In this document: piece after piece, positions 43,834 through 52,648 of the stretch
How the letters are laid out: the number at the start of each line of letters is the position of its first letter
Position numbering within the stretch: the first letter of the stretch is position 1
Source: Sulfuritalea sp.
Lineage (GTDB): Bacteria; Pseudomonadota; Gammaproteobacteria; Burkholderiales; Rhodocyclaceae
Assembly (NCBI GenBank): GCA_023229545.1
Contig: JALNZB010000001.1
Span: 62,001 to 126,000 of the forward strand
Length of the DNA stretch: 64,000 bases
Direction: 5' to 3'
The notes under the pieces: generated by a model
Told to the model about the DNA's origin: nothing
Seen by the model: only the letters and a program-made list of their open reading frames with translations
Databases searched by the model: none
Translations under genes and position numbers: made by a program

Positions 43834-45192
43834 TTACTGAGCTTCGAGCTGGTAGCGCTTCAGCTTGCGCCACAGTGACACGCGGTCGATGCCGAGGGTC
43901 TGTGCGGCGAGGGTCTGGTTACCGCCGGCTTCCTGGAGCACCCAGTGGATGTAGTCGCGCTCCTGTTCTTCCAGCGACGGCAAGCGACCGTCCTTCTTGC
44001 GAAAGGTGCGGATCGATAATTCGCGCAGGTCGTCCGGCAGATAGGCGGTTTCGATGATGTTGCCGGTGGCGATGGCGACGCCGCGTTCAATGATGTTCTC
44101 CAGTTCGCGCACATTGCCCGGGAAATCGTAGGCCTTGAGGATGGTCAGGGTCTCGGTGGAAATTTCCGCCACCGATTTGTCCATGCGGGCCGCGCATTTC
44201 TTGAGGAAATGGTAGGCCAGCAGCGGTACGTCTTCCCGGCGCTCCGACAGTGGCGGGATATGAAGGTTGACGACATTGAGCCGGAAAAACAGGTCCTGGC
44301 GGAACTCTCCCTGCTTTACCATGTCCTGCATGTCGCGGTTGGTGGCGGCGACGAAGCGCACATCCACCTTCACCGGCACCGTGGCGCCCAGGGGCAGCAC
44401 CTCCCGTTCCTGGATGACCCGCAGCAGTTTGACCTGCATGGAGAGGGGCATCTCGGTGATCTCGTCGAGGAACAGGGTGCCGCCGTCCGCCGCCACCAGC
44501 AGACCTTTTTTGTCGGTGGCGGCGCCGGTGAACGCGCCCTTGGCGTGGCCAAACATTTCGTTGGCCAGCAGTTCCTCGCTGAAGGCGCCGCAATTGACGG
44601 CCAGGAAGTGTCCTGCCGCCCGCCGGCTGTGGTGGTGCAGATACTGGGCAAAGAGTTCCTTGCCGGTACCCGATTCGCCGGTGATCAGTACGTTGCAGTC
44701 GGTGGGGGCTATCTGGCGGGACATGTCCAGCAGCCGCTGCATTTCGCCATCCTGGGTGATGATGCGCACCTTGCCCTGAAAGCTCTCGACCTGTTCGCGC
44801 AGGGCGTTGTTCTCTCGGCGCAGACGAACTTTTTCGATTGCTTGCGCCACTACTTTGCGGACCTCGTCGAGTCGGAAGGGCTTGGCGATGTAGTAGAAGG
44901 CACCTTGCTTCATGGCCTCCACCGCCGATTCGAGGGTGGCGTAGCCGGTGATAAGGATGACTTCCGTGTCTGGCCAGCTTTCCCGGCACTTTTTCAAGAT
45001 TTGCAAGCCGTCCACTTTCTCCATGCGCAGATCGGTGAGGACGACATCGAATTGCTGCTTGTCGAGGTGGACCAGCGCGTTGGCGCCGCTCTGGGTGGCG
45101 GTGACCTCGTAGCCCTCCTTCTTCAACACATGTTCGAGATTCTTCACGGCGACCTTTTCGTCGTCCACGATCAGCAGTTTTCCGTCAGACAT
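43834..45192 (-). CDS. sigma-54-dependent response regulator (NtrC type)
   Basis: A 452-residue activator in three parts. The receiver has LLIVDDEKVAV and VVLTDLRMEKVDG (phospho-Asp). The AAA+ domain has ITGESGTGKELFAQYL (Walker A), KGAFTGA (the sigma-54 contact loop, intact) and GGTLFLDEITEMP (Walker B). The C-terminal Fis-type helix-turn-helix is GGNQTLAAQTLGIDRVSLWR. With the intact GAFTGA loop it should activate sigma-54 promoters, and a good one lies at 46835. Its start overlaps the end of the kinase gene by 8 bases, so the two form a coupled pair. Confidence 0.95.
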   Translation of the reverse strand: MSDGKLLIVDDEKVAVKNLEHVLKKEGYEVTATQSGANALVHLDKQQFDVVLTDLRMEKVDGLQILKKCRESWPDTEVILITGYATLESAVEAMKQGAFYYIAKPFRLDEVRKVVAQAIEKVRLRRENNALREQVESFQGKVRIITQDGEMQRLLDMSRQIAPTDCNVLITGESGTGKELFAQYLHHHSRRAAGHFLAVNCGAFSEELLANEMFGHAKGAFTGAATDKKGLLVAADGGTLFLDEITEMPLSMQVKLLRVIQEREVLPLGATVPVKVDVRFVAATNRDMQDMVKQGEFRQDLFFRLNVVNLHIPPLSERREDVPLLAYHFLKKCAARMDKSVAEISTETLTILKAYDFPGNVRELENIIERGVAIATGNIIETAYLPDDLRELSIRTFRKKDGRLPSLEEQERDYIHWVLQEAGGNQTLAAQTLGIDRVSLWRKLKRYQLEAQ

Positions 45193-46663
45193 TCTTATCT
45201 CCTGTCGGCAGATGGACGAAGAAGGCGGTCCCCTTGCCGGGGTGGCTTTCGACGGCGATACAGCCGCCATGCTCCTCGATAATTTCAAAAACGATGAACA
45301 GCCCAAGCCCCAGGCCCCGGCCCACTTCCTTGGTGGTGAAGAAGGGATCGAAGATGCGGGGCAGGATATCGGCGGCAATACCATGACCGTTGTCGCGAAT
45401 CTCGATTTCCGCCATTGCGCCCTGATTGACGCATTGGCCGAATACCAGCCAGCCGGAAGGTATGGGACCGCGCTCGCCACTGATGATGCGCGCCGTGATC
45501 TGGACATTGCCCGAGTCCGCTGTCGCCTCGATGGCGTTGCGGATCAGGTTGAGGAAGGCCTGTTGCAGACGCTGCTTGTCACCCAGTATCGTCAGGTCCA
45601 CGGGAACTTGGCTCGAAACCACCATCTGGGCGGGAATCTGGCCGCGGAGCAGGCGCAGGATTTCTTCGATCAAAGGGGCGACAAGCAGCGATTCCCCGAT
45701 GAACTCGCGGTCACGAGCGTAGTCGAGGAGCGAGCGCACGATCTGGCGCGCGCGCCAGGTTTCACTGTCGATCTGGCCGAGAAGTTCCTGCCTGTAAATA
45801 GGGTCGGTGTCCTCGACCTCCTCAACCAGTATCTGGCAGGATGTGGCGATGTTGGACAGGGGATTGTTGAGTTCGTGGGCAACACCGGAAAGCAGCGTGC
45901 CCAGGGCGGCGAGCTTCTCGGAACGCACCAGTTGTCCCTGGCGCAGTTCCAGTTCCTGGATCACATGGTTAAAGGCTTGGGTCAGTGAAACGATTTCACT
46001 GTCTTCGGTGGCCATCTCCAATTTGGCGATCTGGCCGGCAGCCACCGCCTCCATGCTTGCCTCCATCTGCTTGAGGGGGCGAGCGACCCGGCGCGAGAGT
46101 AATTGACCGATGACGATCACCAGCAGCGTTACACCGGCGACGGAGCCGATCAGTATCTGGCGGTGGCGGTCCAGCAGCGCCTGTAGGGTGCGACGTTCCG
46201 CCTTGGCCATGGCTTCGGCGACGGTGACGATTTCCTTGCCGGTTTTGCGGATGACGCTTGCCAGTATCTCGTTGTCGCTCCCCCGTCCGTACTCCGCCAT
46301 TAGGGCGGCATAGCGTTCCAGGTCGCCGGCCAGCCGACCGATGCGAGCAGGCTCGTCAAGAGCCTCGAAGAGTGGGTCATGTTCCCGCAGCAGTGCGCTG
46401 GCACGACCGACGTATTCCCGGTTCTCGTTCAGATCAGTCGCCTGCCGATACAGGAAGTAATTCTTCTCGAAACGTCGAATCTCCAGGGAGATATCGAAGA
46501 ATTCGGCGATTCGCTCGCCAGCGGCGATTTTCCTCTCCAACAGTCGCAGTTCGAGAAATGAAAACAACGACAGGCCAATGACCAGGACGCCGATGACCGA
46601 GTAGCCGAAGATGATTTTCTGACGTAGAGAGCTCAAAGGAATGCCCTTAAATGATTGCATCAT
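45185..46663 (-). CDS. HAMP sensor histidine kinase, partner of the sigma-54 regulator
   Basis: A 492-residue membrane kinase: helix 1 (IIFGYSVIGVLVIGLSLFSF), a helical periplasmic sensor of about 150 residues, helix 2 (ILIGSVAGVTLLVIVIGQLL), HAMP (RRVARPLKQMEASMEAVAAG), HisKA (TLLSGVAHELNNPLSNI) and HATPase (NLIRNAIEATADSG, DNGHGIAADI, GRGLGLGLFIVFEI). The start could be either of two consecutive ATGs (46663 or 46660). It is transcribed divergently from the Usp/SulP operon that its partner regulator probably controls. Confidence 0.93.
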   Translation of the reverse strand: MMQSFKGIPLSSLRQKIIFGYSVIGVLVIGLSLFSFLELRLLERKIAAGERIAEFFDISLEIRRFEKNYFLYRQATDLNENREYVGRASALLREHDPLFEALDEPARIGRLAGDLERYAALMAEYGRGSDNEILASVIRKTGKEIVTVAEAMAKAERRTLQALLDRHRQILIGSVAGVTLLVIVIGQLLSRRVARPLKQMEASMEAVAAGQIAKLEMATEDSEIVSLTQAFNHVIQELELRQGQLVRSEKLAALGTLLSGVAHELNNPLSNIATSCQILVEEVEDTDPIYRQELLGQIDSETWRARQIVRSLLDYARDREFIGESLLVAPLIEEILRLLRGQIPAQMVVSSQVPVDLTILGDKQRLQQAFLNLIRNAIEATADSGNVQITARIISGERGPIPSGWLVFGQCVNQGAMAEIEIRDNGHGIAADILPRIFDPFFTTKEVGRGLGLGLFIVFEIIEEHGGCIAVESHPGKGTAFFVHLPTGDKNV

Positions 46664-46667
46664 GCAA
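46655..46667. promoter_or_regulatory. TTGCA-N3-TGCAA palindrome
   Basis: TTGCATCATGCAA, the same half-sites and spacing as at 34439-34451. It coincides with the two start codons of the kinase gene, so coincidence is possible. Confidence 0.35.
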
Positions 46668-46742
46668 CATACCGCAATCCAATTGCAATGACTTTCTGCT
46701 TCCAGTGGAATTCATGTTAAGGGGTGCTTTGCCTGATGGTAG

Positions 46743-46757
46743 TTGCAATGTGCATCA
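46743..46757. promoter_or_regulatory. candidate upstream activator site
   Basis: TTGCAATGTGCATCA, with a further TTGCAATG at 46683-46690. It lies about 78-92 bases upstream of the sigma-54 promoter, the usual position for an NtrC-type enhancer. TGTGCATCA is shared with 34466-34474. Confidence 0.5.
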
Positions 46758-46834
46758 TACGTGTAAATTAGTGGTGTTGCGCTATTGTGCGGGTAGTTTC
46801 CAGTAATCATATAGTTAGGGCGTGACCTGCTTGG

Positions 46835-46849
46835 TGGCACGAATGCTGC
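46835..46849 (+). promoter_or_regulatory. sigma-54 promoter (-24/-12)
   Basis: TGGCACG-AATG-CTGC against the consensus TGGCACG-N4-TTGC: one mismatch and exact GG/GC spacing. It is followed by about 22 bases of predicted leader, an excellent ribosome binding site (GAGGAGAG, 46870-46877) and the ATG at 46883. Confidence 0.85.
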
Positions 46850-46882
46850 GATAGCTCCAGTGTCCTATTGAGGAGAGTCGCT

Positions 46883-47110
46883 ATGTGGTCCACCCGGTTC
46901 AAAAAAATAAAAGCTATGTTCGTCACCGCCATCTTCGCCGAAGCGAGTGAATTTGAGAAGGCCCGCGAAAGTGCCTATGTTAATGAGCGTCTGCAGAACA
47001 ACTTCCTGATCCCGACCAATTCAAGCAGCATGCCAACGGCGCTAACTGACCATGACTCGCTCCAAGTACGATCGCAAGGTGTTGCTCGCCGTTCGTGCGG
47101 GGCGCATTGA
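46883..47110 (+). CDS. small protein of unknown function, first gene of the sigma-54 operon
   Basis: A 75-residue open frame starting 5 bases after a strong ribosome binding site, directly downstream of the sigma-54 promoter. It opens MWSTRFKKIKAMFVTAIFAE and continues EASEFEKARESAYVNERLQN, plausibly helical. Its last 59 bases overlap the next gene in another frame, so the C-terminal 20 residues may not be under protein-level selection. No family is recognised. Confidence 0.6.
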   Translation: MWSTRFKKIKAMFVTAIFAEASEFEKARESAYVNERLQNNFLIPTNSSSMPTALTDHDSLQVRSQGVARRSCGAH

Positions 47111-47447
47111 TCCGCGTCTGCTCGTCTCCACCCGCAGTCTGTGCCAGCGGATGGGGGCCGGTCTCGATATCCTGATGATCTCCGGGGGAGACGAATTACC
47201 AGTCGAGGTTGCAGAGCTGATCAAGGTGTTGCGGGCGGATGGGATGACCTACACCCTGACCCAGAAGCCCATCCTGCGCCGACGCGACATCGTCGACTAC
47301 GCCAACACCCGCGAGTGCATCTCGACCGTGGTCATCGACTCCCTCGAAGGCTGGGAAAGCGTAGCCGCCGATCGTACCTCCAATCCATGGGCGAAGCTCG
47401 CTTGTCCCTTGGTAACAGCCGCTCCGGCCAAGACTCCGAATTATTGA
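47052..47447 (+). CDS. universal-stress-protein-like protein
   Basis: A 131-residue soluble protein with an alternating beta/alpha pattern: DRKVLLAVRAGRIDPRLLVS, LCQRMGAGLDILMISGGDEL and DIVDYANTRECISTVVIDSL. This resembles a degenerate UspA-like Rossmann fold without the usual GxxG ATP-binding motif. It sits between the small first gene and a SulP permease in the sigma-54 operon, starting inside the former and ending 19 bases before the latter. A regulatory role on the permease is possible. Confidence 0.65.
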   Translation: MTRSKYDRKVLLAVRAGRIDPRLLVSTRSLCQRMGAGLDILMISGGDELPVEVAELIKVLRADGMTYTLTQKPILRRRDIVDYANTRECISTVVIDSLEGWESVAADRTSNPWAKLACPLVTAAPAKTPNY

Positions 47448-47466
47448 ATTCAACCGACCGCCAATC

Positions 47467-49605
47467 ATGAATCTGTCGTTCAAGACCCTGTTTCCCTTCC
47501 TGCGCTGGTATCCCTATTCTGGATCGCTTTTCCGCGCCGACTTTCTCGCCGGTCTCACCGTGGCGCTGGTACTGGTACCGCAGTCGATGGCCTACGCCCA
47601 GTTGGCGGGCCTGCCGGCCTACTACGGTCTTTATGCGGCTTTTCTGCCGGTGATAGTGGCCGCGCTTTGGGGTTCGTCGAATCAGCTCGGCACCGGGCCG
47701 GTGGCGGTTGTGTCGCTGCTGACGGCATCGAGCCTGGCGCCGCTGGCGGCGGTGGGTTCCGAAGAATTTGTGGCTCTGGCCATCATGCTGTCGCTGATGG
47801 TGGGCTTGGTGCAGTTGGCTCTCGGTGCATTCAAGCTCGGCGTCGTGGTGAGCTTCCTTTCGCATCCGGTAATCGTCGGCTTCACCAATGCGGCGGCGAT
47901 GATTATCGGCCTGTCGCAGGTCAACAAGCTGATCGGCGTGCCGATGGGTCGCTCCGAGCATTTCATCCAGGACATCTGGGGCGTCGTGCAGCAGGTCGGT
48001 GATACCCATCTGCCATCCCTGGCGATGGGGGTGGCGGCCATTGCCATCATGTGGGCCATCCGTCGCTGGGCACCCAAGCTGCCTGGCGTGCTGATCGCCG
48101 TGGTGCTGACCACGGTGGTGTCCTGGTCGATCAGTTTTGAGCGCAACGCCTCGGTCCGCGTCGAACAGATCGTCGAACCGGAAGCCCGGACGCTCCTGAC
48201 CGAGTTTGCCCGTACCGAAGAGCGGATCAAGGAAATATCGAAACAGATCGACGCCAGGGCGGTGGAACTGAAAGCGCTGCAAAAGGATCATGGCGAGATG
48301 TCCCGCGAGGCGGTGACGGCCCATTACGAGATCGAACTGGCGAAACTGCAACTCAAGGACCGCGAGGACGAAAACCGCCGCCGCAACCGGGCTGTGCGCA
48401 GCATGGTGTTCGAGCGCGTCGCCGCTACCGATGCCAGGCCCGATACCTTCTATGCATCAGGCAAGGTACCCACCAGCATGCAGGCCGATGGCCACAGTTG
48501 GCGCATTCCCAAGGCCGGCAGCGGCGAACTCAAGCTCACCGGCGGCGGTGAGGTGGTAGGCAATGTGCCCGAAGGTTTGCCTTCGATCAGCACGCCGCAG
48601 ATTTCCTGGAGCCTGATCGGCAGCCTGCTGTCTGCCGCCATCGTCATTTCGCTGGTCGGCTTCATGGAAGCCATCTCCATCGCCAAGGCCATCGCCGCCA
48701 AGACCAAGCAGAAGATCGACCCCAACCAGGAACTGATCGGTCAGGGGCTGGCCAACATTGTCGGCAGCTTCAGCCATGCGTTTCCGGTTTCCGGCTCATT
48801 TTCGCGCTCGGCGGTGAATATCAACGCCGGCGCCGCGACCGGCATGTCCTCGGTATTCACGGGTGTCTTCGTGCTGCTGACGCTGCTGTTCCTGACGCCC
48901 TTGCTTTACCACCTTCCCCAGGCGGTGCTGGCGGCGGTCATCATCATGGCGGTGATCGGACTCATCAACTTCGACGCCATCAAGCATGCCTGGCACGCCA
49001 ACAAGCATGACGGCATCGCCGCTGTCGTTACCTTCGTTGCCACGCTCGCGTTCGCGCCGCATCTTGACAACGGCATCATGGTCGGCGCCGGGCTGGCGAT
49101 CGCACTCTACCTGCAGCGCACCATGACGCCGCGCGTGGCGATATTGGGTCGCCATGCCGACGGCAGTCTGCGCGATGCCGTGGTCAATAACCTGCCCGCT
49201 TCCGAAGTGGTGACAGCAGTGCGCTTCGACGGTCGACTCTACTTCGCCAATGTGGCATTTTTCGAGGATGCCATTCTTGAAGCGGTCGCCGCCAACCCGA
49301 AGGCGCCTTACCTGCTGGTGGTCGGCAACGGCATCAACGAGCTGGACGCCTCGGGCGAGGAGGTGGTGCGCCATTTGGTCGAGCGGCTGCGTGGCAATGG
49401 CGTCACGGTTGTATTCTCGGGACTGAAAAAACAGGTACTCGACGTCATGCGTGCCACTGGCCTGTTCGATTTCATCTCGCAGAAAAACATTTTCGCCACC
49501 GCCGATATGGCGCTGGCGGCAATCCATGCCTGGGCGGTCGAGCACGGCAGGCAGGAAGATGTTGCGAGTCCCTTGCGGCCATCGCTGGTCAGGAGCTTCG
49601 CATAA
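47467..49605 (+). CDS. second SulP anion permease with charged insert and STAS domain
   Basis: A 712-residue paralogue of the SulP protein at 41390, with the same layout: membrane core (FRADFLAGLTVALVLVPQSM), a hydrophilic insert of about 130 residues after the seventh helix (residues about 225-355; 48139-48532), GGGEVVGNVPEGLPS, further helices and a STAS domain (RFDGRLYFANVAFFEDAILE, ELDASGEEVVRHL). The insert is strongly charged and looks coiled-coil (EERIKEISKQIDARAVELKA). It is the last gene of the sigma-54 operon. Confidence 0.88.
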   Translation: MNLSFKTLFPFLRWYPYSGSLFRADFLAGLTVALVLVPQSMAYAQLAGLPAYYGLYAAFLPVIVAALWGSSNQLGTGPVAVVSLLTASSLAPLAAVGSEEFVALAIMLSLMVGLVQLALGAFKLGVVVSFLSHPVIVGFTNAAAMIIGLSQVNKLIGVPMGRSEHFIQDIWGVVQQVGDTHLPSLAMGVAAIAIMWAIRRWAPKLPGVLIAVVLTTVVSWSISFERNASVRVEQIVEPEARTLLTEFARTEERIKEISKQIDARAVELKALQKDHGEMSREAVTAHYEIELAKLQLKDREDENRRRNRAVRSMVFERVAATDARPDTFYASGKVPTSMQADGHSWRIPKAGSGELKLTGGGEVVGNVPEGLPSISTPQISWSLIGSLLSAAIVISLVGFMEAISIAKAIAAKTKQKIDPNQELIGQGLANIVGSFSHAFPVSGSFSRSAVNINAGAATGMSSVFTGVFVLLTLLFLTPLLYHLPQAVLAAVIIMAVIGLINFDAIKHAWHANKHDGIAAVVTFVATLAFAPHLDNGIMVGAGLAIALYLQRTMTPRVAILGRHADGSLRDAVVNNLPASEVVTAVRFDGRLYFANVAFFEDAILEAVAANPKAPYLLVVGNGINELDASGEEVVRHLVERLRGNGVTVVFSGLKKQVLDVMRATGLFDFISQKNIFATADMALAAIHAWAVEHGRQEDVASPLRPSLVRSFA

Positions 49606-49610
49606 TTTTT

Positions 49611-49650
49611 CGAGGTAACGCGAGGTAACGGCGCGGGGCTCCTCCCCGCG
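49611..49650 (+). terminator. tandem 10-mer and hairpin between SulP and hyf genes
   Basis: CGAGGTAACG occurs twice in tandem (49611-49630), followed by CGCGGGG-CTCCT-CCCCGCG (49632-49650). The hairpin could end the SulP transcript; there is no T tract. Confidence 0.4.
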
Positions 49651-49659
49651 GCCGGCTGA

Positions 49660-49665
49660 TAGAAT
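49660..49665 (+). promoter_or_regulatory. possible -10 box of the hyf-type operon
   Basis: TAGAAT 23 bases before the hyfB ATG at 49689, after the hairpin. No clear -35 box. Confidence 0.35.
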
Positions 49666-49688
49666 CGCGTTTTCAAGATTTCGCCGCC

Positions 49689-51698
49689 ATGCCCACCCTA
49701 TTGCCTATCGATACCCTGCTGATTGCCGTCTGCGCTTGGCTTGCGGTCGGGCTGGCGGGCCTGGTGGCGCCGCGCAATACGCGCTTCATCGCCAAGACGC
49801 TGTTCCCCGCCGGCGCCCTGGTCGGCATGCTGGTCGGTTTCGTTTCACTGGGTTCCCTCGGTGCCGCGCCGGAAACCGCAGTGCTGGCCATCGGCCTGCC
49901 CGACCTGCCTTTTCACCTGCGGCTGGACAGCCTGACGGCTATCTTCGGCGTGCTGTTGGGCTTCATCTCGGTCGGCATTTCGATCTTTGCCGCCGGCTAT
50001 TTCCGCGAGGGCGAGGGGACGGCGCCGGGGCTGCTCTGCCTCGAATACCATGCCTTCCTCGCCAGCATGCTGATGGTGCTGCTGGCCGACGATGCCTACG
50101 CCTTCATGGTGGCCTGGGAGAGCATGGCGCTGGCGTCGTTCTTTCTCGTCACCACCAATCACCAGCACGCCGAAATCCGCCGTGCCGGCTACCTCTACCT
50201 GCTGATCGCGCATGTCGGCGCCATCAGTATCCTGCTTTCCTTCGGCGTCATGACCGCCAACAGCGGCGATTACACGTTTTCCGGCATGCGCGGCCAGCAT
50301 CTTTCGTCTTTCTGGGCTTCGGCGGCGTATTTGCTGGCGCTGTTCGGTTTCGGCGCCAAGGCAGGCCTGGTGCCGGTGCATGTCTGGTTGCCCGAGGCGC
50401 ACCCGGCGGCGCCGTCGCCGGTGTCGGCCATGATGAGCGGCGTGATGCTGAAGACCGCCATCTACGGTTTGCTGCGGGTGAGCTTCGACCTGCTCGGTTC
50501 GCCGATCTGGTGGTGGGGCGTCGTGGCGCTTGGCGTCGGCCTCGTCACGGCGCTGTTCGGCGTGCTCTACAGCACGGTGCAAAGCGACATGAAGCGGTTG
50601 CTGGCTTATTCGTCCATCGAGAACATCGGCCTGATCGCCGTCGGCATCGGCCTGACGCTGATCTTCCATTCCTACCGCATGGAAGCGCTGGCGGCGCTGG
50701 CGATGACGGCGGTGTTGTATCACTGCCTTGCCCATGCCGGTTTCAAGAGTTTGCTGTTTCTGTGCACCGGCTCGGTGCTGCATGCGACGAAGGAGCGCAG
50801 CCTGGGCAAGCTCGGTGGCCTGATCCATCGCATGCCCTGGGTGGCCTGGCTGGCGCTCGCCGGCGTGATTGCCAGCGCCGGTTTGCCGCCGCTGTCGGGC
50901 TTCATTTCCGAATGGCTGCTGTTGCAGGCATTTCTGTTCTCGCCGGGCCTGCCGCATCCCTGGCTCAACATGATCGTGCCGGTGGCGGCGGCCCTGGTGG
51001 TGCTGGTGGCGGCCCTGGCCGGCTTCGCCATGGTCAAGTTCTACGGCATCATCTTCCTCGGCCAGATGCGCGAGGAGAGCCTCAAGGACGCTCATGACGC
51101 CGGCTGGTGGGAACGCGCCGGCCTGATCTGGCTGGCGCTGATCACCCTCTGCCTGGGCATTTTCCCGTCGTCGGTCATTCTGCGCATCGATGCGGCGACG
51201 CGCCAGTTGCTCGGCACGGGCCTGTCCGAGCGCATGGCCGACCACGGCTGGTGGATGCTGGCGCCTATCTCGGTGGAACGGGCGAGCTATCAGCCGCTGG
51301 TATTCCTTGCCGTCATCGTCGCCTCGGTGCTGCTCGGTCGGCAACTGGTACATCACCTCTACCATGGTCGGACGCGGCGCTCCGCCGCATGGGATTGCGG
51401 CTATTTCTTCCAGGGGCCGCGGGCGCAGGATACGGCCGAAGGTTTCAGCCAGCCGATTCGCCGCATTTTTGAACCGATGTTCCGCTTGACGCGCCACTTT
51501 CCGACCGCCCGCGACACGCAGCCATATTACAGCGTCAAGGTCGAGGATCATTTCTGGCACTGGCTCTACCTGCCGCTGGCGCGACTGGTCGGCGGGATTT
51601 CCGGGCTTATCACCCTCCTGCAAGGCGGTCGCATCGCGATCTACCTGCTGTACAGCTTCATTACCCTGATCCTGCTGCTGCTGGTGGCCCGGCCATGA
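49689..51698 (+). CDS. hyfB: HyfB-like proton-pumping membrane subunit
   Basis: A 669-residue membrane protein of the NuoL/Mrp-antiporter family, matching the hydrogenase-4 HyfB/HycC type. WESMALASFFLVTTNH is the conserved Glu of the transmembrane-5 region, FGAKAGLVPVHVWLPEAHPA the helix-7 Lys region, and AYSSIENIGLI follows helix 8. It should translocate ions when driven by the peripheral arm. It is the first gene of a six-gene operon. Its end overlaps hyfC by ATGA. Confidence 0.92.
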   Translation: MPTLLPIDTLLIAVCAWLAVGLAGLVAPRNTRFIAKTLFPAGALVGMLVGFVSLGSLGAAPETAVLAIGLPDLPFHLRLDSLTAIFGVLLGFISVGISIFAAGYFREGEGTAPGLLCLEYHAFLASMLMVLLADDAYAFMVAWESMALASFFLVTTNHQHAEIRRAGYLYLLIAHVGAISILLSFGVMTANSGDYTFSGMRGQHLSSFWASAAYLLALFGFGAKAGLVPVHVWLPEAHPAAPSPVSAMMSGVMLKTAIYGLLRVSFDLLGSPIWWWGVVALGVGLVTALFGVLYSTVQSDMKRLLAYSSIENIGLIAVGIGLTLIFHSYRMEALAALAMTAVLYHCLAHAGFKSLLFLCTGSVLHATKERSLGKLGGLIHRMPWVAWLALAGVIASAGLPPLSGFISEWLLLQAFLFSPGLPHPWLNMIVPVAAALVVLVAALAGFAMVKFYGIIFLGQMREESLKDAHDAGWWERAGLIWLALITLCLGIFPSSVILRIDAATRQLLGTGLSERMADHGWWMLAPISVERASYQPLVFLAVIVASVLLGRQLVHHLYHGRTRRSAAWDCGYFFQGPRAQDTAEGFSQPIRRIFEPMFRLTRHFPTARDTQPYYSVKVEDHFWHWLYLPLARLVGGISGLITLLQGGRIAIYLLYSFITLILLLLVARP

Positions 51699-52648
51699 AC
51701 ATTTCCGGTTTGCTGGCCCAACTGTTCGCCATTGTCATGGCCCTGTTCCTGGCGCCGCTGCTCACCGGCTGGGTCGGGCAGTGTCGCGCCTGGCTGCAAA
51801 GCCGCACGGCGCCGCCGCTGCTGCAACCTTATTACATGCTGCACAAGCTGTTCCACAAGGACGTGGTGCTGGCCCATGGCGCTTCATCGCTTTTTCGCGT
51901 CGCGCCCTTCGTCGTCTTCGGCTGCATGGTACTGGCCTGCGCCATCGTGCCGACCTTGTCCACCGATCTGCCGTTCGCGCCGGCGGCCGACACCATCGCG
52001 CTGGTTGGCGTTTTCGGCCTGGCGCGGGTTTTCATCTCGCTGGCGGCGATGGATATCGGCACTTCCTTCGGCAGTCTCGGTGGTCGGCGCGAAATGCTGG
52101 TCGGTTTCCTCGCCGAGCCGGCGCTGCTGATGGTGATCTTCACCACCGCGATGATTTCGCAGTCCACCTCGGTCGCCACCATCGTCGAAACCCTGGCCCA
52201 CCGGGAGTTTGCCATTTACCCGAGCCTGGCCTTCGCCGGGATTGCCTTCACTTTCGTCTCGCTGGCCGAGAACGCCCGTGTGCCGGTGGATAACCCGGCT
52301 ACGCACCTTGAACTCACGATGATCCACGAGGCCATGATTCTCGAATATTCCGGGCGTCATCTGGCGCTGATCGAGTGGGCTGCCAGCCTCAAGCTCTACG
52401 CCTATTCCTGCCTCGGCCTGGCGCTGTTCTTCCCTTGGGGCGTTGCCGCCGGCGACAGCTTTCCGGCCATGCTGGCGGCGATTCCGCTGCTGCTGCTGAA
52501 GCTCTCCATTGGCGGCTTCCTGCTGGCCGTCATCGAGACGGTCAACGCCAAGATGCGCATTTTCCGCGCCCCCGAATTTCTCGGCACCGCTTTTCTGCTG
52601 GCGGTATTGGGCCTGTTGGTGCGACTGCTGCTGGAGACGCGGGTATGA
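51695..52648 (+). CDS. hyfC: HyfC-like membrane subunit (NuoH family)
   Basis: A 317-residue NuoH-type subunit that joins the membrane antiporter arm to the electron-transfer module. GQCRAWLQSRTAPPLLQPYY is the first conserved loop, SLAENARVPVDNPATHLELT the acidic quinone-side loop and MIHEAMILEYSGRHLALIEW the next. About eight helices. Coupled by 4-base overlaps to the genes on either side. Confidence 0.93.
   Translation: MNISGLLAQLFAIVMALFLAPLLTGWVGQCRAWLQSRTAPPLLQPYYMLHKLFHKDVVLAHGASSLFRVAPFVVFGCMVLACAIVPTLSTDLPFAPAADTIALVGVFGLARVFISLAAMDIGTSFGSLGGRREMLVGFLAEPALLMVIFTTAMISQSTSVATIVETLAHREFAIYPSLAFAGIAFTFVSLAENARVPVDNPATHLELTMIHEAMILEYSGRHLALIEWAASLKLYAYSCLGLALFFPWGVAAGDSFPAMLAAIPLLLLKLSIGGFLLAVIETVNAKMRIFRAPEFLGTAFLLAVLGLLVRLLLETRV

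Noticed and set aside
49689..51698. DabB-type subunit of an inorganic-carbon pump
   Set aside because: The NuoL-like protein is followed by hyfC, E, F, G and I homologues and no DabA (DUF2309) partner, so it belongs to the Ehr operon.
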